A DNA stretch of 64,000 nucleotides. Origin: Arthrobacter sp. AFG20 (GTDB lineage: Bacteria; Actinomycetota; Actinomycetes; Actinomycetales; Micrococcaceae). The notes under the pieces are model-generated. The model had not been told where the DNA came from. It did no database searches and saw only the letters and a program-made list of their open reading frames with translations. The position numbers and the translations under genes are program-made. Positions 44,929-53,721 of the stretch are shown here, piece after piece (the stretch's first letter is position 1; each line of letters begins with the position of its first letter). The stretch spans positions 1 to 64,000 of the forward strand of contig NZ_PJMC01000013.1 of assembly GCF_002892795.1 (NCBI RefSeq), in the 5' to 3' direction.

Positions 44929-45728
44929 GGGACGCACTGACGCTTGCCGGAAATCGGGCGGTGCTGACCCGCGCAAATCCGCTGGCCAAGTTTGCCGCGG
45001 TCTTCCTGATCACCCTCGTCCTGGCGCTGTCCATCGACTGGATGTCGGCGTCGGTGGCGCTCGTGTGCGAGCTGCTGGTCTTCCCGCTGGCCGGCCTGAC
45101 GTTCTCGCTGCTGTGGCAGCGCGGCTGGCCGCTGATCCTTGCGGCCGCCGTGGGCGGCTGGAGCACCTCCATACTGTCGGCGGACAGCGGGAGGATACTG
45201 CTCGACGTCGGCCTCTGGTCCATGAGCGAAGGTTCCCTTCAGCTGGGGCTGGGTTTTCTGCTGCGGGGCCTGGCCATTGCCCTGCCTGCGGTGCTGCTGA
45301 TGAGCTGCACCGATCCCACCGACCTGGCGGACGCCTTGGCGCAAAAGGCTCGGCTGCCGCACCGCTTTGTGCTGGGTACCCTGGCCGCCATGCGGCTGGT
45401 CGGACTGATGGCCGAGGAATGGCAGACCATCGGCATGGCCCGGCGCGCCCGCGGCGTCGGATCGCGCGGCAACCCGTGGCAACGGATGCGGGCCACCCTG
45501 GGGCAGAGCTTCGGCCTCCTGGTCCAGGCCATCCGCCGCGCCACCCGGCTTGCCGTGACGATGGAAGCCCGCGGCTTCGGCGGTGCCAGCCGGACCTGGG
45601 CTCGCCCGTCCACCTACAGTGTGCTGGACGTCTGGGTGGTGCTCGGCGGAGTGCTGATCGCTGGCGGCGCCGTGGCTGCGGCGCTGTGGGCCGGCACCTG
45701 GAACATGGTGTGGCTGGAGGGCTCCTAA
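44925..45728 (+). CDS. ykoC: ECF transporter transmembrane (T) subunit
   Basis: 267 residues with five or so helices. The coupling motif pair AEEWQTIGMARRARGVG and ATRLAVTMEARGFGG (the conserved A-R-G helices that touch the ATPase) is present. Last gene of the TPP-controlled operon. Its TAA overlaps the convergent GNAT stop. Confidence 0.92.
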   Translation: MRDALTLAGNRAVLTRANPLAKFAAVFLITLVLALSIDWMSASVALVCELLVFPLAGLTFSLLWQRGWPLILAAAVGGWSTSILSADSGRILLDVGLWSMSEGSLQLGLGFLLRGLAIALPAVLLMSCTDPTDLADALAQKARLPHRFVLGTLAAMRLVGLMAEEWQTIGMARRARGVGSRGNPWQRMRATLGQSFGLLVQAIRRATRLAVTMEARGFGGASRTWARPSTYSVLDVWVVLGGVLIAGGAVAAALWAGTWNMVWLEGS

Positions 45729-46237
45729 CCCGCCGGGCGGGCCAGCCCGGCGGGCCGCGCCATCCGGACCTCGGCCAGCCCCTCCCAGTCTTCGATCGTG
45801 TCCCTGGCGCCGGTGAAGTCAAAGCCCTGGCGCTGGTAGAAGGCCTGGGCGCGCGGGTTGTCCGCGGCGACCCACAGCGCTGCCGCTTCGTTTCCGATCG
45901 CAGCCTCGAGCAGGGCCTGGCCGAGCCCCCTGCCCTGGTGGGACGTGAGGAGGTAGATGCCCCAGAGCTCGGTCTGCTCCCTCAGCCCCTTCGCGGGCGG
46001 AAGGGAACCGGCAAACCCCACCAGCTTCCCGGCGTCGTCCGCTACGAACTGCCGGCCCGCATGCGGGCCGGCCAAAAGGTGCCGCCACATCTCCAGCCGC
46101 TCTTCCACGCTTTGCCTGGCCATGAAGCCGGGTGACAGCAGGCGCGTGTAGGTTTCGCGCCAGCATTCCACGTGGAGCCGGGCCAGGGCCTCGGCGTCTT
46201 CGGGCGCGGCCCGGCGGATGCTGCAGGTGTGGTCCAT
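45725..46237 (-). CDS. GNAT-family N-acetyltransferase
   Basis: 170 residues with the acetyl-CoA-binding motif SHQGRGLGQALLEAAI (R/Q-x-x-G-x-G/A at ~97-105) after strand LWGIYLL, and NPRAQAFYQRQGFDFTG at the end. It begins IRRAAPEDAEALARLHVECWRETY, typical of the RimI-like branch. Acceptor unknown. It is convergent with, and overlaps by 4 nt, ykoC. Confidence 0.88.
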   Translation of the reverse strand: MDHTCSIRRAAPEDAEALARLHVECWRETYTRLLSPGFMARQSVEERLEMWRHLLAGPHAGRQFVADDAGKLVGFAGSLPPAKGLREQTELWGIYLLTSHQGRGLGQALLEAAIGNEAAALWVAADNPRAQAFYQRQGFDFTGARDTIEDWEGLAEVRMARPAGLARPAG

Positions 46238-46266
46238 GGGGCGAGTCTAAATGTTCGCGGCGGGCG

Positions 46267-47187
46267 TCAAATGCAGGAGTGGTTGTAGTCGAAGCCGTCG
46301 GCCACGAACTGGGTGAGGACTACTTTGCCGCCCGCCGTAAGGGGCGGCGCGGAACACATGCTCGTCGCGTCGGCGGGGGTGCGCGCCCCGGCCAGCCAGC
46401 TCGGCAGGGAGTAGAGGCTGCTGGCCGAACCGACCTCGCCCACGATCTGTCCCCACTGCCGCGCCGAGGAGTAGATGCCCACCCTGGCCCCGATGCTGTG
46501 GAAAAAGTCGGTCATGCCCTCCAGGTCCGCCCGGTTGGCATTCCTGTCGCCTGACCAGCTGTTGCCCGTCTCGACATCCAGCCACCAGAGGTACGTCTCA
46601 GGGTCGGGGATGGTCCGAAGGTACGCGTCGTCGAAGGCTTTCGCATACCCGTACAAGTAGGCGCACGCCGCGTCCTCCTTGCCCTGGCAGGTGCCATAGG
46701 GGTTGGCCAGGGACTTGCCGCCGTACTCGTTGTTCGCTGGCCACCAGGAGCCGCGCCGCCCGGGATTCGCGGTGTTCACGTAGAGCGCGAGGCGGGGCTG
46801 GCCCGTCCCTCCAGCTGCGTCCTCCGCCCAGTTAAGCTGCTGGTGGAGGCAGGGGTTGGTGGTGTTGGCGAGCCCGTTGTTGACTCCGACAATCGCGAAC
46901 GCAGGCTCGTCGGGCAGCTCGCCGCTGCACTGCGGCCAGGAGACGTCGTTGCCCAAGGGGACCCTGCCGGGCTCTGGCGGCTGCGCCCGCGCCGCGCCGC
47001 TGGAAGTGGCGGAAGTCCTGGGTGAGGCCAGGGTGACGGCTGATTCGGGTGCCGGCGGCGCGCCGTCGTCGAGCCTCGGTCCCGGGATGAAGCCCACGGC
47101 TGTGGCGACCACGAAGGACAGCAGTGCTGAGGCCGGACGCCCGACGGGGTGGTTCCTGCCCCGCGCGGCGGAGCTGAAAATGGACAC
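46267..47187 (-). CDS. Secreted DUF1906 (glycoside-hydrolase-like) protein
   Basis: 306 residues from GTG 47187, which follows GGGAGGCCGCC. A hydrophobic export segment (ALLSFVVATAVGFIPG) is at about 20-36, then a Pro/Ala-rich linker, then a TIM-barrel-like DUF1906 domain (about 75-306) starting at GNDVSWPQC and including WWLDVETGNSWS and GARVGIYSSARQWGQI. Cysteines are several and probably disulfide-bonded. The family resembles GH25-like lysozymes but without proven activity; a cell-wall role is plausible. Confidence 0.8.
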   Translation of the reverse strand: MSIFSSAARGRNHPVGRPASALLSFVVATAVGFIPGPRLDDGAPPAPESAVTLASPRTSATSSGAARAQPPEPGRVPLGNDVSWPQCSGELPDEPAFAIVGVNNGLANTTNPCLHQQLNWAEDAAGGTGQPRLALYVNTANPGRRGSWWPANNEYGGKSLANPYGTCQGKEDAACAYLYGYAKAFDDAYLRTIPDPETYLWWLDVETGNSWSGDRNANRADLEGMTDFFHSIGARVGIYSSARQWGQIVGEVGSASSLYSLPSWLAGARTPADATSMCSAPPLTAGGKVVLTQFVADGFDYNHSCI

Positions 47188-47405
47188 GGCGGCCTCCCAT
47201 CCCTCATGGCCGCAACAGGTACCGCTAGCTTGCTCCCGGATGCGGGGCCGGGTCAAGGCCGCTGCACGGTCCTTGACCGGGGTTGCACAGGCCCTCACAG
47301 GTTCTGTCACACTGCTGTGGCCCGTTATTGGATGCTTATGCGTGTAACGGGTATATCACGGGGTCCACCACCCTGCGAAAGGCGCTTGAGGCGACTAAAT
47401 AACTC

Positions 47406-47419
47406 ATATCTGATATATT
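47406..47419 (+). promoter_or_regulatory. Palindrome and possible -10 at the HTH-MurA start
   Basis: ATATC-T-GATAT (47406-47416) is a perfect palindrome and overlaps TATATT (47414-47419), whose spacing would place transcription at the ATG (47426). No Shine-Dalgarno exists before that ATG, so a leaderless, autoregulated mRNA is plausible. A -35 was not convincing. Confidence 0.4.
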
Positions 47420-47425
47420 CGTCCC

Positions 47426-48949
47426 ATGACGCAACAGACTGTTGAACACGTTGGCCTTCTGCTCCGCGACGCCCGCGGCCAGAAGGGGTGGACCCAGGGC
47501 CAGCTCGCCGCGGAACTCGGCACCAGCCAAAGTGCTGTGGCCCGCATGGAACAGGGCAAGCAGAACCTGAGCCTGAAAATGATCCAGCGACTGGAGGCCA
47601 TCTTCGGCCGCAGCTTTGTCCAGCTCGGCAAATCCCAGATGACCCACCTCCGCGTGGAGGGCGGCAGGACGCTTTCGGGCTCCGTCGACGTCAACACCAG
47701 CAAGAACGCCGGAGTCGCCCTGCTCTGTGCCAGCCTCATCAACCGCGGCACCACCACGCTGCGCCGGCTGGCCCGCATCGAGGAAGTCAACCGCATCGTC
47801 GAGGTCCTGAGCAGCATCGGCGTCGAATGTACCTGGCTCAACGACAACGACCTCCGCCTCCGCCGCCCCGCGGACCTTGACCTGGCGTCCATGGACGCCG
47901 AGGCAGCACGCCGGACCCGCAGCGTCATCATGCTGCTGGGCCCGCTGCTCGATGAGACGGACGAATACCGGCTGCCCTACGCCGGCGGCTGCGATCTGGG
48001 CATCCGCACCGTGGAGCCGCACATGCAGGCACTGCGGCAGTTCGGTCTGTCCGTGGAGGCCAGTTCAGGCTTCTACAGCGTGCAGGCGCCGCAGACCGAC
48101 GAACTGGACAGGTCCTTCGTGCTGACCGAGCGCGGTGACACCGTGACGGAGAATGCCATCATGGCCGCCGCCCACCGCTGCGGCACGACGGTCATCCGCA
48201 ACGCCAGCCCCAACTACATGGTCCAGGACCTCTGCTTCTACCTGCAGCGCCTGGGTGTGGAGATCGACGGCGTCGGAACCACCACGCTGAAGATCACCGG
48301 CAAACCTACCATCGACGTCGACATCGAGTACTTCCCCTCGGAAGACCCCATCGAGGCGATGAGCCTCATCACCGCCGGCATCGTCACCAACTCAGAGGTG
48401 ACCATCCGCCGGGTGCCCATCGAATTCATGGAAATCGAGCTGGCCACCCTGGAACAGATGGGCCAGCAGCTGGAGGTCTCCGGCGAGTACATGGCCCGCA
48501 ACGGGCGCACCCGGCTGGTGGACGTGACCACCAAGCCCTCGGAGCTGCGCGCGCCGGAGGACAAGATCCACCCGATGCCGTTCCCCGGGCTCAACATCGA
48601 CAACCTGCCGTTCTTCGCGGTGATCGCGGGCAACGCCGAGGGCCAGACCATGATCCACGACTGGGTCTACGAGAACCGTGCGATCTACCTGACGGAGCTG
48701 AACAAGCTGGGCGCGCGGATACAGTTGCTGGACCCGCACCGCATCTACGTCAACGGCCCCACGCGCTGGCGTGCCGCGGAGGTGGGCTGCCCGCCCGCGC
48801 TGCGTCCCGCTGCCTGCCTCCTCCTGGCGATGCTGGCGGCCCGGGGGGTTTCCGAGCTGCGCAACATCTACGTCATCGAGCGCGGCTACGAGGACCTGGC
48901 GGAGCGGCTCAACACCATCGGCGCCAAGATCGAGTACTTCCAGGACTGA
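47426..48949 (+). CDS. HTH-MurA fusion (UDP-GlcNAc carboxyvinyltransferase-like)
   Basis: 507 residues. Residues ~8-63 are an XRE-type HTH (DARGQKGWTQGQLAAELGTSQSAVARMEQGKQ) and ~72-507 an EPSP-synthase/MurA fold. MurA landmarks are kept: K93-N94 in NTSKNAGVAL, and Cys189 in YAGGCDLGIRTVEPH, the position of the fosfomycin-reactive cysteine; PFPGLNIDNL holds the catalytic-Asp region. The protein could be a MurA paralogue that both catalyses and binds DNA, or a regulator that senses UDP-GlcNAc/PEP. The fused layout is known in actinobacterial genomes, but its role is not settled. It stands alone, followed by an inverted repeat. Confidence 0.88.
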   Translation: MTQQTVEHVGLLLRDARGQKGWTQGQLAAELGTSQSAVARMEQGKQNLSLKMIQRLEAIFGRSFVQLGKSQMTHLRVEGGRTLSGSVDVNTSKNAGVALLCASLINRGTTTLRRLARIEEVNRIVEVLSSIGVECTWLNDNDLRLRRPADLDLASMDAEAARRTRSVIMLLGPLLDETDEYRLPYAGGCDLGIRTVEPHMQALRQFGLSVEASSGFYSVQAPQTDELDRSFVLTERGDTVTENAIMAAAHRCGTTVIRNASPNYMVQDLCFYLQRLGVEIDGVGTTTLKITGKPTIDVDIEYFPSEDPIEAMSLITAGIVTNSEVTIRRVPIEFMEIELATLEQMGQQLEVSGEYMARNGRTRLVDVTTKPSELRAPEDKIHPMPFPGLNIDNLPFFAVIAGNAEGQTMIHDWVYENRAIYLTELNKLGARIQLLDPHRIYVNGPTRWRAAEVGCPPALRPAACLLLAMLAARGVSELRNIYVIERGYEDLAERLNTIGAKIEYFQD

Positions 48950-48958
48950 CGTTAAACC

Positions 48959-49027
48959 AAGCGCGAACGGACACTTCAGCCCCCTTTGCCCCGGCCGGTT
49001 TGGGGCCCGAGGTGTCCATTCGCGCTT
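48959..49027. repeat. 16-bp inverted repeat with 20-bp dispersed motif
   Basis: AAGCGCGAACGGACAC (48959-48974) is mirrored at 49012-49027 with one mismatch. The left arm starts the 20-bp motif GCGCGAACGGACACTTCAGC seen again at 50327 and 30835. The centre can form a second GC-rich hairpin. It lies between HTH-MurA and ybdK. Confidence 0.75.
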
Positions 49028-49072
49028 CGTCATGTCGGGGACGTTTTGGCTGGCCTGGAGCACAATGAAGGC

Positions 49073-50308
49073 ATGCGGACTTTTGGCGTGGAGGAAGAGC
49101 TCCTGATCGTGGATCCGGACAGCGGGGAGCCGCTGGCGCTCGCCGATGCCCTGCTGGCGCGCCGCAAACTCGCTGCCGACGACGCCCCGGGCAGGCCCCG
49201 GCTGGTGAAGAAAAAGGCCGAAACCACGTGCGACGACAACGAGATGGGCCTGAGCGCCGAGCTCAAGCTTGAGCAGATCGAGACGCAGACACGCCCATGC
49301 CTGGACCATGCGGAGCTGCTGCGCCAGATCCGCGCGGGCAGGGCGCTAGCTGACGAAGCCGCCCAGAGCCACGGTGCACGGATTGCCGCCCTGGCCACCT
49401 CACCGCTGGCCCTTTCCAGCCACACCACGCCGGATCCGCGCTACGCCAGAATGCTGGAACGGTTCGGCCTGACCGCCCAGGAGCAGCTCACCTGCGGCTT
49501 CCATGTCCACACCTACATCGAATCCCCCGACGAAGGCGTGGCGGTGCTGGACAGGATCCGGGACAAGCTGGCCGTCCTGATCGCGCTCAGTGCCAACTCC
49601 CCGTTCTGGAACGGCGTGGAAACCGGGTTCGAGAGCTACCGGACGCAGGCGTGGAACCGCTGGCCGTCGTCGGGCCCGTCCGCCATCTACGGCAACCTGT
49701 CCACCTACCGCCGCGTGGTGGGCCGGCTGCTGGATACCGGGGTGGTGCTGGATGAGGGCATGATCTATTTCGACGCACGACTCTCCCGGAACCATCCCAC
49801 CGTGGAGGTGCGGGTGGCGGACGTCTGCCTCCGCGCCGAGGATGCCGCGCTGATCGCCGTCCTGGTCCGTGCGCTCGTGGAATCGGCGTGCCGGGAATGG
49901 CGTGAGGGTGTGGAGCCGGCACCTGTGCCAACGGTGCTGCTGCGGATGGCCGCCTGGCAGGCGAGCAACTTTGGCCTGCGCGGCGAACTGCTGGACTTCG
50001 GCAGCTTCCGGCCCGTGCCTGCCGAGGACGTGGTGAACTCGCTGGTCGACTTCCTGGAGCCGGTGCTGACCGAGAACGGCGAAATTGACCTGGCCCGGCA
50101 GGGCGTCGAGGCAATCTTCGCACGCGGTACCGGCGCTGCTGAACAGCGCGGCATCCGCCAGGTGGTGCTGGACAAGGCAGAGCCCGACGACGGCGGGCTG
50201 GGCGCCGTCGTCGCGCACGCTGTGCGCGCCACGCACAAGGGAACCGAGGAGTACGTCGGCCCGGATGCCGCGGGCGCGCCTGAACTCTTGCGCGTCCGTC
50301 AGCTCTAA
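49073..50308 (+). CDS. ybdK: Carboxylate-amine ligase (YbdK / glutamate-cysteine ligase 2 family)
   Basis: 411 residues. The N terminus [14 protein letters not shown] carries the metal-binding Glu pair of the GCS2 family; [29 protein letters not shown] and [21 protein letters not shown] follow. E. coli YbdK has weak gamma-glutamylcysteine ligase activity. Since actinobacteria of this group use mycothiol, the physiological amide product is unknown. ATG 49073 gives the family N terminus although its ribosome site (GAAGG) is very close. Confidence 0.88.
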   Translation: MRTFGVEEELLIVDPDSGEPLALADALLARRKLAADDAPGRPRLVKKKAETTCDDNEMGLSAELKLEQIETQTRPCLDHAELLRQIRAGRALADEAAQSHGARIAALATSPLALSSHTTPDPRYARMLERFGLTAQEQLTCGFHVHTYIESPDEGVAVLDRIRDKLAVLIALSANSPFWNGVETGFESYRTQAWNRWPSSGPSAIYGNLSTYRRVVGRLLDTGVVLDEGMIYFDARLSRNHPTVEVRVADVCLRAEDAALIAVLVRALVESACREWREGVEPAPVPTVLLRMAAWQASNFGLRGELLDFGSFRPVPAEDVVNSLVDFLEPVLTENGEIDLARQGVEAIFARGTGAAEQRGIRQVVLDKAEPDDGGLGAVVAHAVRATHKGTEEYVGPDAAGAPELLRVRQL

Positions 50309-50326
50309 CGCGAGCGCTTCCCGCCA

Positions 50327-50346
50327 GTGCGAACGAACACTTAAGC
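50327..50346 (+). repeat. Copy of the 20-bp intergenic motif
   Basis: GTGCGAACGAACACTTAAGC, matching 48961-48980 and the minus-strand copy at 30835-30854. It lies 18 bp after the ybdK stop. Confidence 0.65.
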
Positions 50347-50365
50347 CTCCTCCCTCTCCCTGGGG

Positions 50366-50430
50366 CGCGCGAACTGGCAGCTAATGCCCTCAAAACGCGC
50401 GTTGGAAGGCATTACCTGCCAGTTCGCGCG
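50366..50430. repeat. 23-bp inverted repeat, intergenic
   Basis: The arm starting CGCGCGAACTGGCAGCTAAT (50366-50388) is mirrored at 50408-50430 with a single mismatch around a 19-nt centre. It shares the GCGCGAAC start with the neighbouring 20-bp motif. A terminator role for ybdK is possible, but no T-tract follows. Confidence 0.8.
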
Positions 50431-50499
50431 TGGTAATCCGCCTGAAATGTCGGCTGGCTAGTGTGGCATCACAAGTACCGCCCGGGGAAGGAACGGACC

Positions 50500-51156
50500 A
50501 TGCGCGTAGGAATTATCAGGGCTTTAACCACCACCGACCGGCGACTGCTCAACTCACACGGAAAGCTGCTCCGTGCGACCTTCGGCTTTGACGTCACAAC
50601 CCGGTGCATTCCGGACCAGCCCTCGGGGGTCCACGACGCCGAGTCGTTGCAGCGTGCGGTCCCCAAGGTGGTTGAACTCGCCCTGGACATGGCTCCGGAC
50701 GTCGACGCGCTGGTCATCAGCTGCGCCGCCGATCCCGGTTTGCCGGAGGTGCGTGCCCTGCTGGACATCCCCGTGATCGGTGCCGGCTCCGCGGCGGCTG
50801 CGGCAGCCCTCGCCTTCGGCGGCCGGGTGGGCGTGCTTGGCCTCAAGCACTCAGTGCCCGGTCCCATTTCCGACGCCTTGGGCGAGCGTATGCTCCTGAT
50901 CGACGGCGGCCCCGAGAGTGTGGAGACACCCGACGGCTTTCTGCTCCCCACAGGCATCTTCGACGCGCTCGCTGCCGCGCATATGCTGGTCGACGCCGGA
51001 GCGGACATAATCGTAGAGGCCAGCACAGGCCTGACGAGCATCGGCATGGCGGAGGTCCTGCGGCGCAGGCTGCGGATTCCCGTCATTGACCCTGTCACGG
51101 CTGCCGGCTCCATGCTTGTCTCCGCCGTTGCCTCCCGCGAGCTTCAGGCCGTTTGA
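50500..51156 (+). CDS. Asp/Glu/hydantoin racemase-family protein
   Basis: 218 residues from ATG 50500, preceded by AAGGAACGGACC. The fold is that of the two-domain Asp/Glu racemases. The first catalytic cysteine motif is intact (ISCAADPGLPEV, C75). At the second site, where the family usually has GCTG, the sequence reads EASTGLTS (S175). With one Cys replaced by Ser it may not be a standard two-base racemase; it could be a decarboxylase or isomerase of the superfamily, or inactive. It is convergent with the A-PCP-acyltransferase gene, 2 bp apart. Confidence 0.8.
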   Translation: MRVGIIRALTTTDRRLLNSHGKLLRATFGFDVTTRCIPDQPSGVHDAESLQRAVPKVVELALDMAPDVDALVISCAADPGLPEVRALLDIPVIGAGSAAAAAALAFGGRVGVLGLKHSVPGPISDALGERMLLIDGGPESVETPDGFLLPTGIFDALAAAHMLVDAGADIIVEASTGLTSIGMAEVLRRRLRIPVIDPVTAAGSMLVSAVASRELQAV

Positions 51157-51158
51157 GC

Positions 51159-53690
51159 TTACGGCTGCTTGAGCCTTCCCCGCAACGACCGCCAGCTGCC
51201 CCGGCTTAACAGCCCCATGACACGCGTGCACAGCGCCCAGTAGGCCACCCCGGCCGCCAAGGACGCTGCCACCGCCAGTGCCGGGCTGATTGCTTCCAGC
51301 AGCGGGTAGACCAGCCAGTGCACGAGGTACGCGTAGAGGGAAGCGCTGGCCAGCAGGACCGCCAGCCGCTGCAGCCCCCTGGGCAGGGGGATGGTGGGCA
51401 GCCAGGTGAGCAGCAGGATTCCGCCAACAAGCGTCAGCTCGCGGTGGGTATCCCCGAAGAAGTATCCGGGGACCGTGAGGATCGGGAGGGCTGACACCGC
51501 ACACCGCTGGATCACCGTCCGGGCCCGCGCAACGGCCCACCCCAGGGCAAACAGCCACAGGGTTGGCGACGGGTGGGGGATGCCGGGATCAACGATGTCA
51601 TAGCGCGAGAGCAGCGCGACGCCAGTGACGGCAAGCGGAAAGAGCAGCGGGAACCGCCGCTCCGCCCGGTCCGCCCAGGGTATGGCCAGCAGGGCTGTCA
51701 TGCCCAGGAGGATGTAGACCAGCACCTCGATGAACCAGAAGTGCCACTGCGTGGTCACCGCTTCGGGGCCGACCACGGAGTTCAGGAGCAGGACATTGGC
51801 CAGGGTGTACCGGTCGGTGATCAGGTAGGCCACTCCGATGAAGGCCATGCTGGGCAGTGCCACCCTGGCGACGCTGGTGAGCTGGCGCCTGAACCGGGGA
51901 AGCCGTTCCCCGCTGAGCTGGAACCGGGCGAAGTTGTAGCCGGCCACCGCCATGAGCACGTGGGCCATTCCCGGCCATTTCATCAGCCCCACGTGGGTGC
52001 CGACGATGAGCACAATGGCCACGGCCCTGAGCACGATGCTGGTTTCGAGGGGGGCAAAGAACCGCCGCATCTTTCCGGCAGGCTTTTTCCCCGCGTGCTG
52101 CTCCAGGTTGCGGACCGGCGTCACGTGCCAGTCCGGTGGAAGGTGGCCCAGCAGCTGCTCCAGGCGGACGGACGTGGCCACGTAGGACAGCGAGTCGCCG
52201 CCGAGCGAGACGAACGTGTCGCCGTCGCCGATGTCCGGGCGCTCCAGGGTGTCGCGGAAGATCCGCCGCACGTCGTCGGGACCGGCAGCGGGGTCCGGCC
52301 CGGGTTTTGAGGGCCCTGGTTCTGACAGCGCAAGGACAGCCGGGTAGTCCACTTTGCCGGTGGCCAGGCGGGGGAGATGCTCGACGGCGTGCAGCTCCAG
52401 GGCCGCACGGGGCAGCCCGATGCCTTGGGCCAGGACCTTGGCCAGCAGCTGGGTGTCGTGGCTGCCCTCGACCGCGACGACGAGGCCCTGGTCTGTGCCC
52501 GCGCTCGCCGCTTCTACGCCGAGGTCGGCCAGGATGCGCTCCACCTGGCCGAGGTCAACCCGGAGGCCAACGATCTTGACGAACCGGCTGCGCCGCCCCA
52601 CCACTTCATAGACACCGGCGGGGTGTTTCCGGGCCAGATCGCCGGTGCGGAGTTCGTGGACCGTGCGGCCGGCGCCGAGATCTTCCGGTGTCTCCGCGTA
52701 GCCGAGCATGACATTGGGCCCGGTGTAGACGAGTTCGCCGTGCTCGAGGCCCGGCACCGGCTCGATGCGGAAGGCGCCGCCCGGCACCGGGACGCCGATG
52801 GCGCCGGGGTGCTCGGCGGCCAGCGCGGGCGGAAGGTAGGCCATCCGGGCGGTGGCTTCCGTCTGGCCGTACATGACGAACAGTTCCCAGCCCTTCCGGC
52901 GGCCGAGCTCGGCGTAGCTCTGCACGCGTTCGGGGGCGAGCCGGCCTCCGGCCTGGGTGACATAGCGCAGGCAGGGGAGGTCCATGCCGGCAAAGCCCAC
53001 CCGTTCCAGCAGTTCGAAGGTGTACGGCACCGCCGCGAACGACGTCGCCCCGCCGGTACGGAAAAGCTCCCAGAAGCACGGGTCAACAACGGACAGGTCC
53101 GTGAGCACCAAGCCCGCACCGCGAAGCAGGTGGCTGTTGATCACGGACAGCCCGTAACAGTAGGACATCGGCAGAGTGGTTGCGGCGCGGTCTGCCGGGC
53201 CGATGTCCAGGTACTCGGCAATAGACTCCGCATTGGCCTGCAGGTTGGCGGCGGACAGGCGCACGAGCTTGGGCGAGCCCGTGGAACCGGACGTGCTGAG
53301 CAGCAGCGCGAGGTCCGGATGGAGGTCGTGCCTGGTTCCGGGCCTGCGCTCCTCAAACACCGTCTCTCCCTTGGCGGGGCGCAGCACGACGTCGGGGTCG
53401 TACGCGGCCACCAGGGACTCGAGTGCCGCCGGCTTGTCCTCCGGCAGCAGGATCAGCGGGTGACCGCCGACCAGGGCGGCGAGATACGCCACCAGCGAAC
53501 CGACGTCGTTCGCCGCAGCCAGTGCCACGAGGCGCCGCTGGCTCCCCAGCCGGAGGGCGAGGGCATCGACCCTGCGTGCCAAGTCCCGGTAGGTGAGGGT
53601 GAAGTTGTCGGTGAGAATGGCGGGCCGGTCCCCGTGGCCCGCCAGATCGGCGGCGAAGGACACCCGCGCGAAATCAAGCTGCGTGGTCAC
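51159..53690 (-). CDS. Adenylation - carrier - acyltransferase-3 fusion protein
   Basis: 843 residues. Residues ~5-455 form an ANL adenylation domain: STSGSTGSPK (A3), MYGQTEA (A5), GELVYTGPNVMLGY, RTGDLA (A7), and Lys446 in RLATGKVDYP (A10). Residues ~470-535 form a carrier domain with GGDSLSY (Ser500, phosphopantetheine site). Residues ~550-843 form an integral membrane acyltransferase_3 domain (~10 helices; RAVAIVLIVGTHVGL with His566). It would activate an acid, load it on its own carrier and pass it across or into the membrane to an acceptor. GTG 53690 has no ribosome site. An iron box 13 bp upstream suggests induction in iron starvation and a possible siderophore link. No other NRPS genes lie nearby. 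Confidence 0.85.
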   Translation of the reverse strand: MTTQLDFARVSFAADLAGHGDRPAILTDNFTLTYRDLARRVDALALRLGSQRRLVALAAANDVGSLVAYLAALVGGHPLILLPEDKPAALESLVAAYDPDVVLRPAKGETVFEERRPGTRHDLHPDLALLLSTSGSTGSPKLVRLSAANLQANAESIAEYLDIGPADRAATTLPMSYCYGLSVINSHLLRGAGLVLTDLSVVDPCFWELFRTGGATSFAAVPYTFELLERVGFAGMDLPCLRYVTQAGGRLAPERVQSYAELGRRKGWELFVMYGQTEATARMAYLPPALAAEHPGAIGVPVPGGAFRIEPVPGLEHGELVYTGPNVMLGYAETPEDLGAGRTVHELRTGDLARKHPAGVYEVVGRRSRFVKIVGLRVDLGQVERILADLGVEAASAGTDQGLVVAVEGSHDTQLLAKVLAQGIGLPRAALELHAVEHLPRLATGKVDYPAVLALSEPGPSKPGPDPAAGPDDVRRIFRDTLERPDIGDGDTFVSLGGDSLSYVATSVRLEQLLGHLPPDWHVTPVRNLEQHAGKKPAGKMRRFFAPLETSIVLRAVAIVLIVGTHVGLMKWPGMAHVLMAVAGYNFARFQLSGERLPRFRRQLTSVARVALPSMAFIGVAYLITDRYTLANVLLLNSVVGPEAVTTQWHFWFIEVLVYILLGMTALLAIPWADRAERRFPLLFPLAVTGVALLSRYDIVDPGIPHPSPTLWLFALGWAVARARTVIQRCAVSALPILTVPGYFFGDTHRELTLVGGILLLTWLPTIPLPRGLQRLAVLLASASLYAYLVHWLVYPLLEAISPALAVAASLAAGVAYWALCTRVMGLLSRGSWRSLRGRLKQP

Positions 53691-53702
53691 CGGAAGAGGA
53701 TA

Positions 53703-53721
53703 TTAGTTAAGGCTTACCTAA
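53703..53721. promoter_or_regulatory. Iron box (IdeR/DmdR/DtxR-type operator)
   Basis: TTAGTTAAGGCTTACCTAA matches the DtxR-family consensus TTAGGTTAGGCTAACCTAA at 16 of 19 positions. It lies directly upstream of the GTG start of the fusion gene and overlaps a TAATAT hexamer (minus strand, 53705-53700) that would set a nearly leaderless transcript. Confidence 0.75.
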
